A stretch of 46,659 bases of DNA from an uncultured Lachnospiraceae bacterium. Lineage in GTDB: Bacteria; Bacillota; Clostridia; Lachnospirales; Lachnospiraceae. A program made the translations under genes and the position numbers. The notes beneath the pieces were generated by a model that did not search any database, was not told the DNA's origin, and worked only from the letters and a program-made list of their open reading frames with translations. Location of the stretch: the NCBI GenBank assembly GCA_947177165.1, contig CAMWTP010000044.1, positions 1 through 46,659 of the forward strand. The letters run 5' to 3'. Below, one piece after another: positions 42,042 through 46,659 of this stretch. The number at the start of each line of letters is the position of its first letter. Position 1 is the first letter of the stretch.

Positions 42042-42074
42042 ACCGAGTCTTCCTGCTATGAGGCGTGACTCGGT
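42042..42074 (-). terminator. Hairpin downstream of the MFS gene
   Basis: ACCGAGTC (42042-42049) pairs with GACTCGGT (42067-42074) around a 17-base loop, about 60 bases after the MFS stop on the minus strand. There is no U-tract on either side. It may also end a transcript from the orphan promoter. Confidence 0.4.
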
Positions 42075-42131
42075 CCGTTACATGCCGGACTATATCATGA
42101 ACATGCCGGATCTCTGATGTCCGTTTTCATT

Positions 42132-43334
42132 CTAGCGCTCCTGCCTGGTATGAACTAAGAAAACACAAACACCAAATCCAGTCAGCATTATCCCCGCGCC
42201 GATAAAACAGGCTGAAATCCCAATTCTGACAATGTATGCCGATGCGAAGAGAAAGATAATCTCCAGAAAATTTCCAACCATATTTGCAGCGGATAAAATG
42301 GACGCCCTTTTATTTTCCTGTCCATACTGATCAATGTATGCATTTTCCATGCTGTCCAGAATGAACGCGGGAACGTTCAGAAACAGAGGTAATATCACCA
42401 TAATCCCTATAACAACTACTGCCGTCTGGGCAAAGGCGAATATCATCATGACAATTCCCGAAAGAATAATAAATCTCAGCATCGCAGCCCGGTAATGAGT
42501 GCTTTCTATCCGGTCAAGTATCTTCTCGGCAAGCATCTGAATAGCGGAATAAACAATAATAATCAGGGACATCAGCTCCTCGCGCAGTCCGCACGCGATC
42601 AGCTTATCCACATAAAAGAAATTAATCAGCAGAAATCCAAGTGAAAATCCTGCTGCCAGAACGACCATCAGAAGCATGCGGGCATCGGCAAAAATAGCCA
42701 TAACACCTGCATCGCCGCTTTTCCCTGTCACTCCGGCTTTTGATGTGCTGCTGGCTTCCGCTCCCGCATCGGAATGCGTCGTCTCTGGTTCCCGTTCAAT
42801 CCCTGCCACACAAGGGATTCCAACACCGCAGGATATGATCGTGGCAATAATGAGCACACGGATTCCCCCGAAATGATAAAACAACACATAGAGCAGCGTA
42901 CTGACAATAAATCCAGCTGTGCCAAAATTCGCCACATGCGCCATTTTTACAGCGTACCGATTGTCCTGATACACACTGTAAAGATACGCCTCCTGTGTTC
43001 CAGACAGGAAACACGCTGCAAATCCCTCAACGACCGCCTCTGTCACAAAGAGCACATAGCTGCCCCGGATAAAAGCAGCGAGCAGAAGAACTTTCGCCAG
43101 AAATTGTGTAACCTGTGCCAGTATCATTGTGTTTTTGTATCCGAATTTGTCTGTTATCACTCCCGTCGGAATTTCAAATACAAACACCGTAAGCGACAGA
43201 ATCGCCTGCAGCACAAAAAACTGCGCTGTTGTCACGCCCGCATTTGTCCGCACAAGCAGCGCAACCGGTGCATAAAAAACGAGACCGTTCAAAAACGACA
43301 GGATATCAAGTCTGTCTATATTCACTTTTTTCAT
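42132..43334 (-). CDS. MFS transporter
   Basis: A 400-residue protein with 12 predicted membrane helices. The loop GVITDKFGYKNTM after helix 2 is the MFS motif A (G-x3-D-x2-G). A hydrophilic, threonine/alanine-rich loop (SDAGAEASSTSKAGVTGKSG) joins the two halves, as usual. The substrate is unknown; drug export is the common role of this branch. GATAGGAG precedes the ATG. TTGACA at 43397-43402 is a possible -35, though a good -10 is not evident, and the palindrome CTGCATA-A-TATGCAG lies at 43433-43447. Confidence 0.9.
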   Translation of the reverse strand: MKKVNIDRLDILSFLNGLVFYAPVALLVRTNAGVTTAQFFVLQAILSLTVFVFEIPTGVITDKFGYKNTMILAQVTQFLAKVLLLAAFIRGSYVLFVTEAVVEGFAACFLSGTQEAYLYSVYQDNRYAVKMAHVANFGTAGFIVSTLLYVLFYHFGGIRVLIIATIISCGVGIPCVAGIEREPETTHSDAGAEASSTSKAGVTGKSGDAGVMAIFADARMLLMVVLAAGFSLGFLLINFFYVDKLIACGLREELMSLIIIVYSAIQMLAEKILDRIESTHYRAAMLRFIILSGIVMMIFAFAQTAVVVIGIMVILPLFLNVPAFILDSMENAYIDQYGQENKRASILSAANMVGNFLEIIFLFASAYIVRIGISACFIGAGIMLTGFGVCVFLVHTRQER

Positions 43335-43481
43335 CTAAAACTCCTATCATGCAAAATCCGAACAGTCACTGACCCGTATCCCATTCAGATTTTTGCTGTC
43401 AAAACTACGCTGCCGCATTCAGAACGTATATTCTGCATAATATGCAGCAGCTTTCAACTGTACAGATTTTGATGACAGACT

Positions 43482-45083
43482 TTAAGATGGACTGCTGTTG
43501 TCCTCTTTCTGGTAACGCTCAATCATACACTGGTGCTCCTTTGTCTTTTTGTCGTAGGTGATGCCTGTTAGAAGAATTTCACCGGAATAATCCTTCAGGG
43601 ATTCCGGATAAGCGCGCTCTTTGATCTGCGTGATGGCTGTCTGGGCGCTCTGGTTCCATTTGAGCTCCACAACCACGACAGGTCTGTTTGGGTGTCTGGC
43701 AAGCGGCAGATAAACGATATCCGCAAACCCTTTCCCGCAAGGGAACTCCCTCACAGGTCTGTGATAATACTTGAAAAAGGCAAGCAGTGCCACTGTGATC
43801 GTGCAGCTCAGCGAGTTCTCGTCATTGTATTCAATGCTGGAGATAAAATCGCTGTGTACTTCCTGTATCAGTCTGGCCGTCGCACTTTCGTCCATGGTGA
43901 GGACCGCCTCCGCAATGCTTTCCGAAAGTTTCATGAACTTTGACAGATTGTCCCCCGTCTGATTTTCCATATATTTGTAAAAAACGTTCTGAATTTCCTT
44001 GTTCGGCACATACGCCTCCTGTGAAGCCTTGTCATATGCGAAATAGCCCAGATGAATCAGAGTTGTGATAACCTGGTCCTTATCCGTAAAGGTATGCATA
44101 TCGTTCCTGCATCCTGCCACATTGACATGGATTCTGCTGCCTGACAGCATCTCAATCACTGCCTCGCGGAGCCCGTCGAAATTCCGGTTGATCAGCTCCC
44201 CGATATCTTCATAAGTTCCGGTATCTGTCCAGAACTGTCCGAAATCGTCCTCCGCGATGGCGCGCACTACCGACAGCGGATTGTAGACTGCCCTGCCATT
44301 GATATTGTATCCGTTGTACCATTCCTTCATCTTCTGGAAATCGATATGATATTTTTCACACAGCCACACAGCTTCCGCTTCCGTAAACCCAATAAAGTCT
44401 CCCAGGTCTTTCGGGCGAATCATTGTGTACTCGTGGAAATTATTGACCGCAGACTGCCCCTTTGTGCGAACCATCGGCAGAATACCGGTGAGGTATGCAA
44501 GGCGGATATAAGTCTTGGCGTCACTATTCTTAAACAATCCACGTAAAAATTCGATATAATCCAACTGTTCTTTGCTGTTTTTATCAAGTTCCCGAATAGG
44601 ATAATCCCACTCATCAAAAATAATGACAAACTGATTTCCAGTCTCATTATTTATGATCGACAACGCCCCCATCAAAGACGTATCATCAACTAAAAGCTCT
44701 GGATACGCCTCCTGCAATTCCTTTACAACATTTTTCTGGATAAATTGATTCGGATCTATGCCAGTACCTGCCGCCTCAACAAACTGCGCCTGAATATCCA
44801 CAAATATCGTATCATACTGATTCATACTTTTAAGAAACAATTCATTTTTCGCACATTTTAACGGCTCAAACAGACTTCTCGAATCCACTCCCCTGCTGAA
44901 ATAGGCAGTCATCATATCTGCAGTTACCGATTTGCCAAACCTGCGCGGCCTGCTGCAGCAGATAAATTTTTCGTCAGCGTCTTTTTCCAACAGAACATTC
45001 AGCATATCCGTCTTATCAATAAAATACTTTGTCTGGGAAAATTCCGCAAATTTCTGGTTTCCTTTATTCAAAAATCTTCCCAC
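43482..45083 (-). CDS. AAA-ATPase-like / PD-(D/E)XK nuclease-like protein
   Basis: A 533-residue protein of a family common in gut anaerobes (PF09820 AAA-ATPase_like followed by PF08011 PDDEXK_9). The Walker A-like SRPRRFGKSVTADM lies near residue 45 and Walker B-like VIIFDEWDYPI near 163. The C-terminal GKGFADIVYLPLARHPNRPV then VVVELKW gives the Asp and Glu-x-Lys of a PD-(D/E)XK nuclease site. The start is GTG at 45083, six bases after GGGAGG. The role is unknown; many copies per genome and mobile behaviour are usual. Confidence 0.9.
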   Translation of the reverse strand: MGRFLNKGNQKFAEFSQTKYFIDKTDMLNVLLEKDADEKFICCSRPRRFGKSVTADMMTAYFSRGVDSRSLFEPLKCAKNELFLKSMNQYDTIFVDIQAQFVEAAGTGIDPNQFIQKNVVKELQEAYPELLVDDTSLMGALSIINNETGNQFVIIFDEWDYPIRELDKNSKEQLDYIEFLRGLFKNSDAKTYIRLAYLTGILPMVRTKGQSAVNNFHEYTMIRPKDLGDFIGFTEAEAVWLCEKYHIDFQKMKEWYNGYNINGRAVYNPLSVVRAIAEDDFGQFWTDTGTYEDIGELINRNFDGLREAVIEMLSGSRIHVNVAGCRNDMHTFTDKDQVITTLIHLGYFAYDKASQEAYVPNKEIQNVFYKYMENQTGDNLSKFMKLSESIAEAVLTMDESATARLIQEVHSDFISSIEYNDENSLSCTITVALLAFFKYYHRPVREFPCGKGFADIVYLPLARHPNRPVVVVELKWNQSAQTAITQIKERAYPESLKDYSGEILLTGITYDKKTKEHQCMIERYQKEDNSSPS

Positions 45084-45230
45084 AAAGTCACCTCCCGCAT
45101 CGCTATCTCTAATGACAGTCTAACATTGAATCCTGCTTTCGTCAATCAACAGAAAACACTGTCAGTGCCACACTATTCCGAACCAAAGACCAAAAAACAA
45201 TCATTAATATCGTCTTTTGGAAAATGGAAT

Positions 45231-45671
45231 TTATTTGTAGTCATGATGAATTTTATGATAGTCAGAAATGATATTTTCAAATGTGATATTCTTCAGGCTT
45301 TCACATAAATCCTTGCTGATTTTCTGATAAGAACAATTCAATACATTGTGTATGTTTTTTCCAATGGGACATAACGGTGAGGGCAATGGGTGAAGTCCGA
45401 TAAGCTTAGAAGCGAAGTCCGGTTCTATTGCCTTGCATATGCGGTATAAAGTAATTTCATTTGGAGGACAATTCAATGTTGTACCACCTGTACCAAATTT
45501 AACAGATATTATACCATCTTTTTTCAACGAGCTTATGATTTTTCGGATTGTAACAGGGTTGATTCCGGTAGATAACGATAAAAGGTCACTGGTTACTTTT
45601 TGCGTATCTCCATATTCAAAAATAAAAATAAGACAATGAATAGCAACGGAACATTTTGTACTGATATGCAT
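45231..45671 (-). CDS. Rrf2-family transcriptional regulator
   Basis: A 146-residue winged-helix protein. The opening MHISTKCSVAIHCLIFIFEY and the HTH (TSDLLSLSTGINPVTIRKII, then SSLKKDGIISVKFGTGGTTL) are typical. Two cysteines (in SPLCPIG and VLNCSYQ) could sense redox state but the three-cysteine Fe-S cluster pattern of IscR/NsrR is not complete. The ATG at 45671 follows AAAGGAGA; a longer frame to 45704 lacks a site. It is divergent from the EFR1 gene, whose promoter holds three TGGTGT half-sites. Confidence 0.9.
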   Translation of the reverse strand: MHISTKCSVAIHCLIFIFEYGDTQKVTSDLLSLSTGINPVTIRKIISSLKKDGIISVKFGTGGTTLNCPPNEITLYRICKAIEPDFASKLIGLHPLPSPLCPIGKNIHNVLNCSYQKISKDLCESLKNITFENIISDYHKIHHDYK

Positions 45672-45714
45672 GGCGTATCTCCTTTCTTTTTGAGATTGTA
45701 CCACATATTCGCAT

Positions 45715-45763
45715 TGGTGTAAATCTTGACATCACACCAGAAGATTGCTATAATGGTGTAAAT
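45715..45763. promoter_or_regulatory. Probable Rrf2 operator: three TGGTGT half-sites
   Basis: TGGTGT at 45715-45720, its reverse complement ACACCA at 45734-45739, and TGGTGT again at 45754-45759 are spaced 19 and 20 bases, close to two helical turns each. They overlie the -35, the spacer and the start point of the EFR1 promoter. GGTGTAAAT is shared by the outer two. Confidence 0.6.
45726..45754 (+). promoter_or_regulatory. Consensus promoter of the EFR1 gene
   Basis: TTGACA (45726-45731) and TATAAT (45749-45754) with a 17-base spacer match the sigma-A consensus exactly. The leader is about 27 bases. Confidence 0.88.
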
Positions 45764-45787
45764 TTTAAAATTACAGGAGGCGCAGAT

Positions 45788-46555
45788 ATGAAAGTTTCAC
45801 AGATTGTTTTCAGCCCAACAGGAGGAACTGGTAAAGTTGCAGAAATTATAACTCAAGCATGGGGAATGCCTGTAACAAAAATTGACTTATCCAATGCGGA
45901 AACAGATTATTCGTCACTTTGTTTAGAAAAAAATGATATTGTAATTATTGCTGTTCCCTCTTATGGAGGGCGTGTGCCAAGTCTTGCCGCCCAGAGACTT
46001 TCCAACATTCACGGTAATCATACGCCATGCGTCATTGTTTGTGTATATGGAAACAGGGCATATGAAGATACATTGGTTGAACTAAATGATGTTGTGGAGA
46101 AAAGCGGCTTTAAAGTAATTGCTGCTATTGCCGCTATTGCAGAGCATTCTATCATGCACCAGTATGCGGCAGGCAGACCGGATACGAAAGACAAGAGTGA
46201 GTTAAGCAGTTTTGCAAAAAAGATTTTAGAAAAAATAAATAGTAATTCCAATAAATTTCCAGCCCTGCAAATTCCAGGCAATCGCCCCTATAAAAAAGCT
46301 GGCGGAGCTGGTTTGGTTCCAAAGGCAGGTAATGAATGTACAAACTGCGGGCTTTGTGCAAAACAATGTCCGGCACAGGCAATCAGCAAAGAAAATCTAA
46401 AAGTTGCAGACAACAAAAAATGTATTTCATGTATGCGTTGTGTTGTGCAATGCCCTCACTCAGCTCGTAAAGTGAATCAGGCTATGGTTTCTGTTGCAGC
46501 ATTAGCAATTAAAAAAGCCTGTTCAGTAAGAAAAGAAAATGAGCTATATATTTAA
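45788..46555 (+). CDS. EFR1-family flavodoxin/ferredoxin protein
   Basis: A 255-residue fusion. The N-terminal flavodoxin-like domain (about 1-160) starts VSQIVFSPTGGTGKVAEIIT with the FMN phosphate loop SPTGGTGK. The C-terminal part has two [4Fe-4S] motifs: CTNCGLCAKQCPAQAI near residue 182 and CISCMRCVVQCPHSAR near 212. Such proteins move electrons in anaerobes; the partner is not known. ACAGGAGG precedes the ATG. It has a perfect promoter and is probably repressed by the divergent Rrf2 regulator. Confidence 0.93.
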   Translation: MKVSQIVFSPTGGTGKVAEIITQAWGMPVTKIDLSNAETDYSSLCLEKNDIVIIAVPSYGGRVPSLAAQRLSNIHGNHTPCVIVCVYGNRAYEDTLVELNDVVEKSGFKVIAAIAAIAEHSIMHQYAAGRPDTKDKSELSSFAKKILEKINSNSNKFPALQIPGNRPYKKAGGAGLVPKAGNECTNCGLCAKQCPAQAISKENLKVADNKKCISCMRCVVQCPHSARKVNQAMVSVAALAIKKACSVRKENELYI

Positions 46556-46659
46556 TGCTAATAAATAAGGAGCTACATAAAATACGGTCATTCTTTTGCA
46601 GTAAAAATGCAACTTTCAGTCATACAACGCCCCATGTGGGAGAAAGGGGGAATCATTTA

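Larger units (their letters stand above)
41601..42131. other. 531-base stretch without a gene
   Basis: No credible gene on either strand. It holds a 20-base match to the end of the foldback element (41691-41710, opposite orientation), a near-consensus plus-strand promoter without a following gene (41790-41818), a very AT-rich segment (about 41840-42000), and a hairpin ACCGAGTC/GACTCGGT at 42042-42074 followed by two CATGCCGGA phrases. Confidence 0.6.

Noticed and set aside
45174..45222. Terminator hairpin after the Rrf2 gene
   Set aside because: CCAAAGAC and GTCTTTTGG pair only with a bulge across a loop of about 20 bases and no U-tract follows at the right place.
1..46659. CRISPR array or cas genes
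   Set aside because: No regularly spaced repeats with unique spacers were seen on either strand and no Cas motif was recognised.

Overview
The window looks like a chromosomal stretch from a low-to-moderate GC Firmicute of the class Clostridia, most likely a Lachnospiraceae gut anaerobe. Supports for this are the strong AGGAGG-type ribosome binding sites, near-consensus sigma-A promoters, a two-subunit oxygen-sensitive class I fumarase, an EFR1-type flavodoxin/ferredoxin, LytTR/GHKL two-component genes, DUF3990/DUF3791 genes and a Rpn-type nuclease. No phage, no CRISPR array, no rRNA and no complete insertion sequence is visible. The one RNA gene is tRNA-Ser(GCU).

Layout. (1) 1-2.7 kb: tRNA-Ser, a polytopic membrane protein of GT-C type, and a divergent XRE regulator with repeated operator-like boxes; then a 180-bp foldback (MITE-like) element whose right edge falls exactly on the stop codon of the next gene. 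(2) 2.7-12.9 kb, minus strand: two tandem giant DUF4132 paralogues, fumarase alpha/beta, YbaK deacylase and a pRiA4b ORF-3-like protein. (3) 13-14.9 kb: Nudix hydrolase, a decayed internal-deletion copy of a lipase gene whose intact copy sits 9 kb away, and an Rpn-family nuclease. (4) 15.1-22.2 kb, minus strand: a compact seven-gene operon from one strong promoter (21921-21949) to one U-tract terminator (15131-15160). It encodes a transmembrane Ser/Thr kinase with MORN repeats, three FHA proteins (one fused across the membrane to a trypsin-like protease), two PP2C phosphatases and a small membrane protein; a small HTH gene lies divergently at its promoter. (5) 22.3-25 kb: lipase, MATE exporter and MarR regulator. 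(6) 25.1-32.6 kb, plus strand: LytTR/GHKL and OmpR/histidine kinase pairs, then a MacB-like ABC ATPase and FtsX-like permease. (7) 32.6-33.9 kb: a self-contained AT-rich three-gene cassette (DUF3791, DUF3990 ADP-ribosyltransferase-like, small protein) flanked by about 118-bp direct repeats that duplicate the end of the permease gene and its terminator. (8) 34-38.1 kb: XRE/effector-binding regulator, ECF sigma with its anti-sigma, AraC regulator, DUF2200. (9) 38.1-42.1 kb: AT-rich accessory genes (SMUG2-like glycosylase plus a remnant of a second copy, GNAT, S66 peptidase, histidine phosphatase) and a gene-free stretch with an orphan promoter. (10) 42.1-46.6 kb: MFS transporter, AAA-ATPase/PD-(D/E)XK protein, Rrf2 regulator and divergent EFR1 ferredoxin protein.

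How the genes work together. The kinase/FHA/PP2C/protease operon has all parts of a phospho-threonine signalling circuit: writer, readers, two erasers and an envelope protease whose cytoplasmic tail is itself a reader. The ABC transporter is plausibly controlled by the upstream OmpR-type system through tandem TGTAAG boxes. The DUF3990 cassette looks like a mobile toxin-antitoxin-like insertion. These links are inferred from gene order and motifs; no database search was run.
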